From positions 2,330,501-2,394,500 of the forward strand of contig NC_092561.1 in assembly GCF_037975245.1 (NCBI RefSeq): DNA of 64,000 nucleotides. The letters are read 5' to 3'. Shown here one piece after another: positions 35,200-48,792 of the stretch. The stretch's first letter is position 1, and every line of letters starts with the position of its first letter. The DNA comes from Apostichopus japonicus. Taxonomy: Eukaryota; Echinodermata; Holothuroidea; Aspidochirotida; Stichopodidae. The position numbers and the translations under genes are program-made. A model generated the notes under the pieces. The model worked only from the letters and a program-made list of their open reading frames with translations, was not told the DNA's origin and searched no databases.

Positions 35200-38100
35200 C
35201 AATTGTTTAAGGCGTCCATACACACACACGCGTTATGATAGACCATATATAGTATTTATATAGATACATTAGTGAGAGAGGGAAAATGGAAATGTCAAAA
35301 CTGGAGTTGTCGGTGTAAGGGGTAGGGTGTGGCGCACACCCCCTCCGTAATCCTTGATCTGTCACTGGCTACCCTGTGTATATAATAGGGATCAGCGCTT
35401 TAACTATGACTGTTCCTCTTTCTCTTCCCGAGGTCTTGGCTATCTTCTACTACCTCCTTTTCTCCTTTTTCTCTCTTTTTTCTTTTTCTTTTCCCTTCCT
35501 TTCTCTCCTCCTTTTCTTTTTTCCCCCTCCTTTTCCCTTTTTTCTTCTCTTTTTTTTTCTCTCCTCTTTTCCTTACCCGGGGGGCGCGCGCCCCCAACGC
35601 CCCCCCCCTGGATACGCACCTGCTATAGAAAGTTGTACTATCGATTGGGTTGCCGTGGAGGGGGAGGAACAAGTCCTAAATATAGAGGAGAATTCAACTA
35701 TCGTTAATTGGTATACCTCGCAAATTTTATATGAGCTACTGCATAGGAGCGAACTTGGGTATAGGAATGTCTCTATGGCGACAAAATTCCTCTTACAAGT
35801 ATCACGTACCCCCCCCCCCCCTCCACCCCACTTCCCGCTCCATCCGAAGCAGTGTCACTTGTGAGACATCTAACATAGTACCCTTAAACTTAAATTTATT
35901 AATTAATTCTCTTGCCTAAACTTCTGACGTAGCCCAGCTGTTTATCATTTTGTCACCTCAGAGAGCTGAAGAAATGGCCGTGCACATGTATAGTTTATTT
36001 CCATCGCGTTTCCTCGTGTTTCCTCAAATTTCTCGAGGCTTTCTTTGTAAACTAGTTATGGGTGTCACTTTAGTAGCTCGCATAATATGAATGATCGACC
36101 ACGGCTCGACTAAATACATTGACCTAATTGTCAGAATGACTAAGCGAATCATCACAAAGAACGTCGAAGACAACGACCGCCAAAAATAGCAGGAAAGAGT
36201 CAGTATATGTTTGTATAGTAGAACTTCAAACACTTCATGTTGTATAGAAAACCAAGAACGACGTAGTGAATATTCAACAAAGTACACAAATTATTGAAAA
36301 TATTAACATTTATAGCTCAACCCAGAAAAAAAAAGCGCTCAATAATTGTCAAAACTATTCATAATTGAAAAAAAAGAAGAAAACGGTTTGCCCTGTACAT
36401 AAAGAAGAATGATCATGGCGAGTTTACATGGCTATGTTATAACTGGGGGGGGGGGGGGGTTTCAACAGTTTTGAAAGATTCACATTGCTTCGTTACTTGC
36501 GTTACCAGTTATCAGTGTTGATCCCAAAGTTTAGAAAAGCCAAAGAATGCTCATAGTTTTGAAAAGTATTTCCTTTTTCCATACTGGTGGTCTGGAATCT
36601 CTAAGCTTATACACTGACAACGAGAAGTATTAAATAAGACAATTAGTGAGAAATGGCAATAAATTCCTTGTTGAAGTTGGAGCATGAAGTGACCAGTATT
36701 AGACTTTCTAGCATATTTGGGTCACCACTGATGACCATAAAAATAAAAAAAAACAATTTCACTAATACACGTCATCAGAGGAGCAAGACATGGTCACTAT
36801 ATCTTTGATAAACATTCTTGATTGTCTATTGCCCGTCATACAGTATGTGTAATTATACCAATTTCTTATCATTTGGTCTTGTCATATATGTGTACTGTAA
36901 AGCATATGAAAAAAAAAAGAGATAAATTTGAAGTGAATGGAATTGATCTCGAATCACTTGATAACGTGATCACGTGCCCAGAATCACGTGTTCGCATACT
37001 GTAATAGTACTTTCTCTTTGCTTCTTCTCGATGATTAACACAATACTGACTTTCAGGCTAAACGAAAAAAATTGCCATAAAACCATGATTTATACAGTAT
37101 CGTGGAAGTCTGATACAATTGTGCTGATAAGAAGACTCCGTGTGACGTCATCACGACAATTGGACTAAACATGTCGTTGATTCTTTGATACTGTACACTG
37201 TACGTACAGATCACTTCCACTAAATGAAAAGTGTTCTATATAAGAAACGAAAGAAAAACAAAATCGTATTTTGATAAGGCCTAATACTTACTGCATAATA
37301 AATTAATTACTATGTGTATTTATATATATATATATATTTATTTATATATATATATATTTATATATATATATACATATAAATAAATATATATATATATTTA
37401 TATATAAATATTTATCATATATATACATAGTTTTTTGAAAACATGTTGGCTCTAACGACCCTTTATACATTACCATATGTACAACGCTATGTACTGTTAT
37501 CCGCTAGCCTATGGAGAAACAATGGGTTTATCTGGTCAAAATGAGCTATTTTTTAAACAAAAACATCAAGGTTGCGGACATTTGGGCTTTCATCTCGCAT
37601 CAGCGTTGATAATTCAAGTGAATTCCAATAATTGTGTCATCTTCGAAAACACCCACTAAACATGCCATTAAACACAATGAAAGCGCCGAGGACGTAGGTC
37701 AAGTGGTGCTGTTTTAATGCACGATTAATCTCATTTTTCTTTGTACTTCGTGGTGCGTTCAATCCAATATTCAAAGTTTAATGTAACACTGCTATGCATG
37801 GTTGAACGGTTCATTATGGGGTATGTTTTTTTGTTTGTATGATAAACACAAGCTATGGTGCATGAATATAAATAAAAATGCCCCATTTCTCTCTCTCTGC
37901 CATAACTGATCGATAACTTACACATTAGCTACCGTACTGATATACATTAACAAGAATTGTTCGTTATTTTCCTCCAAGCTCTAAAATGTAGATCATAATG
38001 AAAATAAAAAATAAATTGAAAATGAAAATGAATACGAATATGAAGTTAAAAATAGAAAAAATAAATCGATTCTATAAGCTTGAAAGAAAATGGATTCGTT

Positions 38101-38405
38101 TCAGCATATAATCAAATGAGAAAACATGTAGAGTGAAACATATAATTACAATTTAGCTATGAGTTTTTACGCTTCAATAACATCTCGCATACTACCGCAC
38201 CAACTGTAAACGGTAAACTTCATCACACGCACGTTTGAATGATTCCCGAGTTCGAAATGTTGTATTTAACATCTCAAATATTTCCTAGGTTATTTTCTCA
38301 ATATTAAAGCTTTTTACTGCAAAACGCCTTAAGGATATTTCTGCCGATTGTTTTTATATTCTAGCAATTTCTCAAGTTTTTTTTTCCATCTTAGCGTAAG
38401 GGTAC
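35200..38405. other. Gene-poor region
   Basis: Contains a pyrimidine-rich tract (35430-35575), the end of a GGATACGCACCTG-type element near 35615, homopolymer tracts and a TA microsatellite at 37318-37425. No exon recognised. Confidence 0.4.
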
Positions 38406-38414
38406 ATCCCGGCA

Positions 38415-39429
38415 GCGAATATTTTTTTCCCAAACTGAACTGACACTGAAATTATTTCCTCGATTCTGATTGGCTGATCAATACCGGAATGGTAGTCGGC
38501 GTTTATGAATGAAGGTATGTGACACTGTTAGTGTTGATCATACCAATCATCATGGGCCCCATCATGTCAAAAATACGTGTCACGCCATATAGAGGCTAAG
38601 TTAAAGTATGTAGGCCTAAGTGTGCCTACATGTAGATACAATGTGAGGCTTCCAGTTATCAAGAACTACTGTAAGGGCGGTAGGGCCTATATTAGTGAAT
38701 TTGAGATCTCGAACTAGTACGAATACGTATATACGGTTAATGCAGGCCTACTATGTCACCATGTATAAGAACTTCTGATTGTGCAGGTAAACATATGTGG
38801 TTACGTACGTATAGGTTATAAGCTATATACAACTAGTTAACAAGTCAAAAGACACAGACATATCGTCAATGAAATGCCATGTTTGTGTACACTCACTGGC
38901 TGACACACACTCGCTCGCGCGTCTTCATGGCCACTACATATTCGACTAGGCCTATCATGATTCATTGACTGAATGCATTTTGAATTTATGATTATAAAAC
39001 TAAAAGTATCGCAACCCCGAATGTACACAAACACCACGGTACATATGTACATCGGCTACATGTATACAATTACAAATACGTGTGTTTTATTGTGTTGTAT
39101 ACTATACACAGTACAGAAGGTTACATTACATGTATGTGCTGTGTAGAGCGGAGTCAAGCGAGTAAACAAACGATCGAGGACTGCCTATAATGGGCGCAGT
39201 AGTTGGGAATAGTTGCTTCACTGTATACTTTCGTTCAAATATACCTACCAAAAGTTCTGCAAAGTTGCTAATGTGAATATCTTGAATTTGATTGTGTTGA
39301 TCATACTGATATCGACAGATTATGGAGGATCCATGTTGAAAACTAAAGTATATCACGTGCTCGCTGATAACCAATCAGAATCGAGGAAATAATTTCAGTG
39401 TCAGTTCAGTTTGGGAAAAAAATATTCGC
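38415..39429. mobile_element. Mutator-like (MULE) non-autonomous element, 1015 bp
   Basis: The first 59 bases (starting GCGAATATTTTTTTCCC) are an exact inverted copy of the last 59. The element is flanked by a perfect 9-bp duplication ATCCCGGCA (38406-38414 and 39430-39438). Long TIRs with a 9-bp duplication are the Mutator pattern. The interior has no transposase-like frame. Intact termini and duplication suggest recent insertion. Confidence 0.85.
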
Positions 39430-40479
39430 ATCCCGGCATGGTGGGTTTGACAGGTCTGGTGCAACCAACCTCCCATTATTTTTACTAAGTAGTTTCCAGT
39501 ACTCCTTTAAAGCTTCCAAATCACGTGTACTGCGTGTCTTCCTCTTCATTAGATTCACCAAACTGCTATTGTCTGGTTTTACTCAAAAATGTTCTAATTT
39601 AAATTAACCTGCAGGAGCCGTGCCTTGCACGGCTCGAACAGACGTTTTCATTCTGACCATGGTTGGATAACGCCAGATTGTACAGTAGCTTAGGTCGGGT
39701 AATTTCTTTTGTATAAATTTTAGTAAAAAATGCTGTTTAGAATAACCAATATATTTAGAAATTTGTTCGACAGATTTCAGTTTAGACCGTTCAGTGTCTT
39801 TGGGGTTGTATTTCAAGAGGAACATTTATAAATCTAACAAATTCAGCCTTTTTTTGTTGTCACATTCTCAACAATTCTATCAACAACAAAAGAGGTGTTA
39901 TAATTCCGAGTTATAATTCTGCTCGCTAGTATATTATACTTTTCGTAGTTGCATTTTTCTCGTTGATTATTGATATCCACCTATATATGTTAAGTCACTT
40001 TTCTCATGTTACTGGTTACATAATTGATCGTTGCACAATGGTTTGTATAGAATAAATAGTGTAGTAAAGTGCTATAGATTTAACAAATAATCTGTTTTTT
40101 GTAAGTTATTGAAGCCGGTGTAGGGATTTAAAAGGTCATTAGTAAAATAGATTTGTCCAAGGGTTCTGTTTAATCAACGATGATTTGTTGATATCATTAA
40201 AACATCGTGATGTAAGGTATAAAGAGATTAGAAATACTGCGATAACCGTTAATCCGATAATTCAGGTAGGATTATATAGGCCGCTGGATAAACCAACAAA
40301 CCATAGTATTGGTCCATTACTATATATGATACTGCTAATTGAACATGTATCCGTTAATGGTAATCTTTGTGCCTGAATGCATATATAATAAGAGAAGCGT
40401 AAAATGTGGACACTTTTTGTACCCAAACAGTTATCTTTCGGTAGAAAACTTGATTCAAGTTGGAGACCAAGATAATCAT

Positions 40480-40946
40480 CAAGGGCGGCGGAAGCACTTT
40501 TAATCTGGGGGGGCACCGACATCAAATGGCACTTTGCAGAAATTCAATTGGACTGATGTAGTCTTATATTTAGTAACCTTTATAACTCTTATTGTATTAT
40601 CTTTTTCGCGTATACACATCACTCCATCAACGCCCACCCCCCCCCCCCCCTCACACTTTCATGGAAAAAATGCATACTAGCACTGCAATATGCAAAGTTG
40701 TATGCACGACATTCTGAGCGGAGCGCCACCATCGGTTGGCGCGGAGCGTACAAGAAAATTTTTGGTTTTACAAACCCCTCAGATGGCCGGAAACGGCCCT
40801 TCCCGAGTGTTCATTCTGGTTCCCTGGCCTCTTGCTAACTTGAGACACCTCAATTTTTATGTAGAAAAAGGGCACATTTTTAACCCTGAGGAAAAGTGGG
40901 GGGGGGGGACGTGCCCCCTGTGCCCCCCCCGGTTCCGCCGCCCTTG
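40480..40946. mobile_element. Non-autonomous hAT element with GCGCCACC core
   Basis: Ends CAAGGGCGGCGGAA and TTCCGCCGCCCTTG are inverted, with the perfect 8-bp duplication ATAATCAT (40472-40479, 40947-40954). The interior core at ~40715-40765 is shared with the copies at 33.7, 34.9 and 60.2 kb, although the terminal sequences differ. Confidence 0.85.
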
Positions 40947-40954
40947 ATAATCAT

Positions 40955-43900
40955 ATTAAATTCCGCAAGAATAACTTAGGCAGACACAGAGAACACAAAA
41001 TGACTGTTTAGAGATGTTTTCTATGCTATTCAAGGGTTTTCAAGGGATTCCCCTTAAAAAAAATATACTCCAAATCTATAGAATAAAACTGACGGTGGTG
41101 ATGACGTCATCACCTCAATATGCAGGGTTAATGTACAGTTTCTGTATTGATGACATGGGCTAATTACTAACACTGAAGTTCATAACGCTAGGCTATAGCC
41201 AGGTAAGTGTTAGTATATATACGTTGTCGTGCATTGGTGATGAAATGTATGATATTACTGCAGGTAACTTATCTCTCCACGAAGGATTCATTATCCATGC
41301 AAACTGATTTCGGCATTAGTCAACCCGAAATTTCGCATTTGCGGTGTACGAAATATGATATACGTGCCTATAATGTGTAATATATACACTTGATATTGTT
41401 ATTATTATTATGATTTTAACTGTTCTAATGTGGTTTATCAAACTAAGAGAACACTAAGGAAATATCTTCGCTGTCTTAATTTGTGAAAAAAAACTTACAT
41501 GACTTTATCACTATATAATAAATGAGATTCGGGTCTTCGCAATCTAAATGTAATTGATGAAATTTCGCTTTTAATATTTTCGAATTAGCGACCATTCTTG
41601 TTAAAGCATATAATTTAATAATTTTCGGTATCGCGTTTCTTCTCTGCATTCTAGAATCAGGCGCATTTGGAGTAACATTATCATAAAATGAATCACGCGA
41701 CAGTCGTGACTCAGTATAAACTCTAGACCCGCACCGCCCCGTCCCGCCCGTCCCACCCCCACCTTTCGCCAATCCTCCCGTGTATACAATCAGACGACGA
41801 ACCTAGCCGACATTAGACGAAAAGAACCGTCCCAATTCTTATATGCAAACTAAGCAGGTTAGTTCAGACAAACCATTTTTGTCTTCAGTTGTTGGAACTT
41901 ACATAGGTTACATGTTGGTATTTCCTCTGAAGTTTTCAAGTATAACGAACTTTCATAAGCATATAAACAATTTTGTTTTTACATTGATGATACAAAGCTC
42001 AATAACATATTTATTTATCACGTTCATGCTATGACTACATACAGACAGGGGATGAAAAACACAATGAACATGTTTACAGACTAAGGTATTTGGGAACAGC
42101 AAAGAAAACAATAGACAATAAAATGGAAGGTAATTGTTTGGCGTTTAGTATTGATATTAGTATATAGTACAAAGCTCCCCATTGACACCTCAACAGTACA
42201 GAGCTTTGGTGGTTTATAGGTCTCAGGCAAATCCAATAACTTCCCGTCTATAGGTCAATTTAGAGGAAATTGTTAATTTGAATTAGTATCAGCTTACACA
42301 AATACATTGATGAGTTCAACAGACTTGGCGTGAACCCCGAAACAATTGGAAGCCTTTGTTCTCTTTCAATATATCCAATTAGCTTGTTAAGATTCATATC
42401 TTAATATTTATCCTCCTCATTATAATGGCCAGCAGTAATAAAAGTACCAGATTTATGCATGCCAAAAAATTGCTTAAATTTGTATTTTAAGTTTTGTTGG
42501 AAATATTTTTAAGGGAATTTCAAATCATTCAAGTCTTTATTAGACACCGAGTTGTTTTCCAACAAGACAATTACAGCATTTTTGAGCACTGGAATGCTAA
42601 CAAGGTGTGTCAGTGGGGGTCCGGGTGTGGGGTGGTGCGTGAGTGGGGTGGGGTGGGTGGGTTGGCTTAAAGTGAGCATGAGTGCGGAAACGTTTACTTT
42701 GTAGCATATTAGTGGCGAATACTGTTGGTGTGTCAGGTAACCATACAGTTACTGTTGTGTCGTTCAACTATTCACATTCATCAAAAGTCCAAGCATAATC
42801 CTGACTTATAATTGAAGGGAGACAATGATATGGATTTTAATTGTTTCTATGCTTATTTGAACTTGTGGTTAGATCCAGGCTGGTCAAACTAGCCATACAC
42901 TTACTTTCATACAATTCAAAAAGGAAAATCCGGTTCAAGAACTTCATGTGTGTGTGTTTTTTATATATATATATATATATATATATTTTTTTAATTATTT
43001 GACCACGCTACTTTCGCTTGGAGTGTTTATATCTTTAAGTAATGCAATTGTGAAAAAGTGTTAATATCCAAGGGGGGGGGGGGTGTTTAATTATTCATCA
43101 CCCTTACGGTCCCCATGGTTTCATTAGTTCTAATAATGATTTTGGACTCTTTTAAGTGTTATTCAAGGGGTTAATTTTTTCCATGAAATATAATAATTGT
43201 CTACATTAAATGTAGAAACCAAAAAAAGAAGAACTTGTCTGCTAATGATTATAATAATTCCCACCAGAGTGATTATCAATAATTGATCAACAATGAAGTA
43301 TATCACTCGGTAGATAATTAACTTGATTGTTTTTATCGAAAGTATATTCCTTAGTTGTACTTTTACGACACACATTAACAGAACGCTAGCAGAGGCTAAA
43401 ATTACAGAAGAATAAAGAAAGATGTTAAACCAGATATCAGCTAACAGACTAAACAGAGCAAGATAATTGTTAGGTATATGGGGCATTAGGTTATGGTAAA
43501 CATCCCTGACAGTTTATATAAAGAGCAATATAAGGGTGTATACTGCTCCTTTAACTGTTCGGGTGTATATACTACTCCTTTAAGTACCCAACCTGTTATA
43601 GTACGATTGCGTGTACACATGCACGCGGTATATGCTGTCCTTCCGTATAGTAGTGTTTGTCAGTTCGCTCTGCAGGTGTTTCTGCATGATGCATGATAAA
43701 GTATGTTGATTTGCATATTGCAAGCACGCAGTGGATATGTCGAAACAATGATGATGACACTTTACATTACTATACCCTTGAAAATCCTGGCTACCTTAAC
43801 AAGTATTTTATTAGGTTAGGTTCTTTATATTACACTTAAACTTGGCCTCACTTTTATGGATGGCTCTTTTTTTTTAAATGAAATTACAATTGATTGATCT

Positions 43901-44863
43901 TAGCCAATCGACGAGGTATTGTGTTTAATTAATTGAACTTCCATAAGTGTTTTGTATACTGCCATTGTATGCGACAATTGGCCTGACGAGGGAGGAGAGG
44001 ATGGGGGAGGGGGGGGGGGGTCAGCGTAGCGGTCGGGTTCAAATATTAGGGGTCTCGGGAAGAATGGCGGGGCCCAAGAATACATGGAGTGGAGTATGTT
44101 AGTATTCCACTTTCATAATCTGAAAGAAAGAAGAACTCGTACAAGAAAGGTCGGAACCGGTGACATAATTCGCCACTGGGTCCGACGTACCTCTCGATTC
44201 CTGCCCAGAGTCAACATTCTTTTCACCCTTTCGTGAATATCTTACACGTATTGCCGAAAGTTGTCTTCGTGAGAAAGAGAGAACCGGGAGAGATAAGCTT
44301 TTAAGCTTAAGTGATGTTAAATACAAAGTAAACCCATTAATAACCTGTTCAATTATCGTTAAAACCATTCTACCATCAATTTGCTTCCCTAAAATCAGGG
44401 AGGTGTTACAACATGAAACACTCATTGTATACCAGATAAAACAGTTCCTTCACTAAAATGCCAAAATAAAAATTGGTTGCAAAGGAAGAAGAATAAAAAT
44501 TGGAAAACAACACTTGCCAGTATATTCGATATCTTGCACTTTATATAAAGTAGATAAGTCGTCTGAATACTACCGACGATGGAATAAACAGGCTATGTTG
44601 GTATAATGCGTGACGTCACGCTGTTATATACCGCACAGACTAATTACAATGGAATAGTGTATGTACTAGTGTGACGTCATATGACGTCACGATTTTCTTA
44701 AAATCAAAATGCTGGTGAAAGTGAAAAAGGTTCAGATTGATTTATTTTAATAATCGAACGAATTTAAATAATTTCTACACTGTACAAATAAACATACAAG
44801 TTTCAATGAATGAAAATAGGTATAAATTTATTGTTGTGCCAATAAATTTCCAAATCTCTTCTA
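40955..44863. other. Gene-poor region
   Basis: No exon recognised. A hydrophobic 107-codon frame on - at 43163-43486 is AT-rich, low in complexity and lacks splice or family support. TGACGTCA palindromes occur at 41102, 44611, 44672 and 44682. Confidence 0.4.
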
Positions 44864-45302
44864 ACAATGAAAGCTTATAAAACATTCAGGAAGGACATGA
44901 CTAACTTTTCCTCTGTTCCGCACTCCTTCTCCCCTTTCTCCCCCCCCCCCCCCCTTTTCACTCATCTTCTCACAGCTCTCTTCCCCTCCTTTTATCTCCA
45001 CACCTTTCTGTCTTTGTCCCTCTCCAGTTTATTCCCTACACTGTGCCTTTAATCCTCTCTTTGTCCCTCCACTGTTTATCTCCTACCTCTCCTCTTCCCC
45101 TGTTGCTTTCTTCTCACCATCCCTTGTCTACTTCTAATCCCCTTTCATCTATCTCATTGTGTTCACCGTGCTCATTAACCTGTCTGTATTCTGTGCGTGT
45201 TTTTGTCCCCTCTGTTACTGTAACTTGTCATTTAGCCTCTGAAGAAGATCCTGCTAGGATCGAAACGTCAGGCCAACTTACTTTTACACAATGAAAGCTT
45301 AT
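44864..45302 (+). mobile_element. Short retroelement insertion with 15-bp target duplication
   Basis: ACAATGAAAGCTTAT is present exactly at 44864-44878 and 45288-45302. The 409 bp between are pyrimidine-rich and end in a hammerhead-like motif (45235-45273) followed by 14 bp. Long duplications of this kind are made by target-primed reverse transcription. A Penelope-like or other ribozyme-bearing non-autonomous element is the best guess. Confidence 0.7.
45235..45273 (+). ncRNA. Type I hammerhead-like motif (CUGAAGA variant)
   Basis: GCCT, CTGAAGA, an extra A, stem II GATCC/GGATC with loop TGCTA, GAAA, the palindrome ACGT as stem III, C at the cleavage position, then AGGC pairing with GCCT. Position 7 of CUGANGA is free, so A is allowed. 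The extra A beside stem II departs from the textbook core. It lies at the end of an element with a perfect target duplication. Confidence 0.55.
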
Positions 45303-46986
45303 CTTAGTTATTTCAATGTGTCAATTGAATTATTGACACACACACACACACACATATATGGAAGGAAAGAGAACCTGCCAAGCTTTTCTACATTCCAAAT
45401 ATATTGTATCTATATTTGTTATTCCTAAGATATATAAAGATCAAGTTTAATGACCAAGTCCGTCGAACGTTGGTAATAGTAAATGACAGGTTAGTTTAAT
45501 GGTTGTCTCCATAGATAAATTTTTCAAGCTCCATAGGGAGGTTTTTGTTTATTTTTTTGGTTTTTAACATTTCCTGTACTGGTTTATATAAAAGTGCATG
45601 TGTCACATTATTTGGCGGATATAGTGAAATATAGTGCTCTAGAATAAATTACTAGAAATATTCAAGATGATGTATGCATTTCATTTTAAGTACATGTGCG
45701 TGTCTGAGTGTGTTATTATTAGACGTTGTTCCAACTGTTTGCACGTTATCTCATTACTTGATTCCCATCAGCAATTGGGTTAAAATAAATTGATGTTTTG
45801 TAAGAAAAAGTAGATTAAATAGTTCGAATTACCTTGTTTTTTTCCTATAATTTTTTTCGTGAATTTAAATGGTAAAGTGAGAATTAAGAAAAAAGGAAAC
45901 ACAAGACAATGAAAAGGATTCTAAGGCTCATTGGAAATTTGAGAGCATCAGGCTGTCACAATCAGGTGCGTAAACATATACGTATACTTCTGAGGATATT
46001 ATGCCCTATAATAAAATCATGTGAGGGGAGGGGGGGGGGTCAGGGATCTAATATAAACGGTCGCGGGTAGGGGATCAAGGATCGGGGATCGCTGGTGGGG
46101 ATCAAATTTGATATGGATCAACAGGAAGTAAATCAAATACCAACATATATCATTCGTCTCTCCAATATTCTTAAAACGCATGCGCATTAAACCCTGGTTT
46201 ATCCGGAGCAGAAATTCAACCTTTTCTCTCTGTATAATGCATATTTTTAATGGATGTATTTCTCCCCTATATTGTCCCCCTCAGACAATTTTTGAAGAAA
46301 CACAAAGCACGTTGTTTTATATTTAGTTGTATTGTGGCGTCTTTGTAGCCTACGTGTTTATCACACTTATTTGCTTCAAGTTGAAGGAAAGCGAAGGGCA
46401 ATCCTTAGATTTCATCTGATATTGAAGCCGTTATTCAAATGTTTCATCTATTTTACACATTTCATTTAAATATCAAATATCAATACACATTAATTTACGT
46501 ATCATCTTTAATTAAGAACGTTATTAAGTCGTGTCTTCGACACAGTCAGTAGTGTATAGGCTCAGTTCAATTGGGAAGTCACGCTAATTACTCGATGCAT
46601 AATAATGCTACTCGTTAATGTTAAAATATATCAACCGCTAATAGCTCTCAGCAGAACTGTATTCACAGCATTGAAGGATACAACACTGTTCAAAAACGTA
46701 CAAAGGTTTCTGACTGCCCGTACTAAATGGAAACTCGAAACCAATTTTTGTATTCGATTCCACTCTCGTCTTTTTTTATTGCTGCAATGTAATTGCCCGA
46801 GGGTGACTTTTAAACACACAGCTTTCGTATTTCCTTGTACCGATGCACTTATCTAGAGGTTCAATGTGAAATTGATACAGTAAACGGCTGGTAGGGACAT
46901 TGTGTGAGTATTCACTTAAAGGAACACCATGAATATAATTAAAATATCGTTGCAAGTGGAAAAAGATTTGATATAAGACTTTTCAA
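45303..46986. other. Gene-poor region
   Basis: AT-rich sequence with a short (CA)n at 45338-45353 and a G-tract at 46023. Nothing coding recognised. Confidence 0.4.
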
Positions 46987-47335
46987 TATCGTCACTCCTC
47001 ACGTCACGTCATGCTGTATGTCAAATCATGTGACGCCATGTCACCGTGAAGTCATGTTATGTCACATCACGGAATACCATACCAAGTCACGTCAACGTGA
47101 GGTCAGGCATTGTGAAGTCACATACAGCCATATCACGTCACGTTACAATGGCGTCGAGTCACGTCACGTTACGTCACCATGACGTCGAGTTACCTTACGT
47201 TACATCCCACACACGTCAAGTCATCCCAAATTATGTTAGTTCATGCCATCGCAAAACCACGTCAGGTAATGTCACGCCACGTCACATTACGTCGTGAGAA
47301 TGTGAAGTCACATGACGTCACACGCCATGTCAAGT
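46987..47335. repeat. Degenerate TCACGTCA-rich array
   Basis: ACGTCA or TGACGT occurs about ten or more times in 350 bp, including a perfect TGACGTCA at 47313. Spacing is irregular, so this is either a decayed short tandem repeat or a cluster of CRE/ATF-type sites. Long open frames across it (MKSCYVTSRN-type) are by-products of the repeat. Confidence 0.65.
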
Positions 47336-48348
47336 GCTATAAAGTACACATATGTCAGGTAAAAAGACTTGGTAGATGTTTCGAAGCTACCAAAATTTCG
47401 CTGACAACTAATATGGTTTGCAGTGTATGTTCCAATTTGATTTATTATGTTGCTGCGTATAGGCATATACTTTTAACATAAACAGTATCTCTTTATAAAA
47501 GTGATTTTTTTAAATTTTTTACAAGAGCTGTTATAACAGTCACACTATTACTCCGTAGTAGTTTAACTTAATAAGCTTAACAGATAATTCGTATGGACTG
47601 ATTTCTGTATGTTAAAGCGTTTGTCATTGTACTATTCTAAACGATAAATGTATTAGGTGTCAAGCTGGTGAAACTTCTGACGCCAGGATACGGCAAAATA
47701 TCCTCTATCCTGTTATGGTTTGATAGCTTCCTTGTACATTATACTAAGCCTTAGCTTATTGCGTGTTATGAATGTCATAACGTTCTCTTTTGTAACTGGG
47801 CCAAACATACACATGACAGATGTACAAATACAGTAGCATAGGTTTAATTAAATAAAGTACGGCCATAATAATAACAGAACATACTCACAGCATATGATCA
47901 CCGTTACCATGGCAAAAGAGTAACATTTTTTTTAAAGAACTATTGTATTGACTGAGCCGGTTTTGGAATATAGAACTTAAATGTTAAACTTAAATCCGTT
48001 ATGATTCAGACATTTTTATGGAATTTCGATTATATACAACCGTTATCTAGACCAATGTATATAACTGGCAGCAATTATTTAGTTTGTTACGGTAGGTTGT
48101 AAGGGACAAACTTCGTCAACCAATGACATTATTTTGACTTATTGTCAAGTGTCAAGGGTCACCTTCATTCATAGGGTAACCTAGCAACTCAACATTGTGA
48201 TCACCATCTTAACTAAGATTTGATGTTATGCAACTGGAGAAATAATATGCTTGGACGTATTTCGTACATAAGTATGGATAAGCTAATTCTTGTTGTCGTG
48301 TGAGTGTTACTGGACAACTCCGCAAATGTAATACGGTAGTTTTGACGC

Positions 48349-48461
<113 letters not shown>

Positions 48462-48652
48462 CAAAGTTCAAAGTATCTCTTTCGAGATCCGGCTTTAGGA
48501 ATCACAAATGATTTTCGAGTTGGTGAGCATCATGTTTGATCTCTAGAGTAAGGCAAAATATGTCACCAAAAACAGAACTAGTATTTTTCGATACAGGTGA
48601 CACACGCCTACAGTGGAATTACGACCTTTCTCACCGGCTTAGAACCTCTGGA

Positions 48653-48792
48653 CATACAATCAGCATCCATGGCCTAGTTGGTTAGGGTGTCCGCGTACAA
48701 AGCGGGAGGCCCGGGTTCGAATCCCGGTGGAGGCTGGAAGTTTTTTCACTGTTCTTGATTTTCCAACTCATAACGGTTTTCATTTATATATA
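48653..48792 (+). mobile_element. Short tRNA-derived SINE
   Basis: Bases 48663-48735 fold as a near-complete tRNA: acceptor GCATCCA/TGGAGGC (6 of 7 pairs), a perfect T arm CCGGG-TTCGAAT-CCCGG, and an anticodon-like loop GTACAAA on stem CCGC/GCGG. This is fused to a ~45-bp tail (TTTTTTCACTGTTCTTGATT...) identical in design to the 20.7-kb copy and ending in a TA repeat. The fused tail makes a SINE more likely than a functional tRNA gene. Confidence 0.8.

Noticed and set aside
43163-43486. 107-codon hydrophobic frame on the minus strand
   Set aside because: AT-rich sequence gives Ile/Leu/Phe bias by composition; no conserved motif or exon signals.
44099-44425. 108-codon minus-strand frame
   Set aside because: No family, no splice context, ordinary length for this composition.
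47046-47481. Frames over the ACGTCA-rich patch
   Set aside because: Produced by the short repeat, which seldom creates stops; no coding signature.
48663-48735. Functional tRNA gene
   Set aside because: The cloverleaf is good but the same sequence with the same extra tail exists at 20.7 kb beside TA repeats, which is SINE behaviour.
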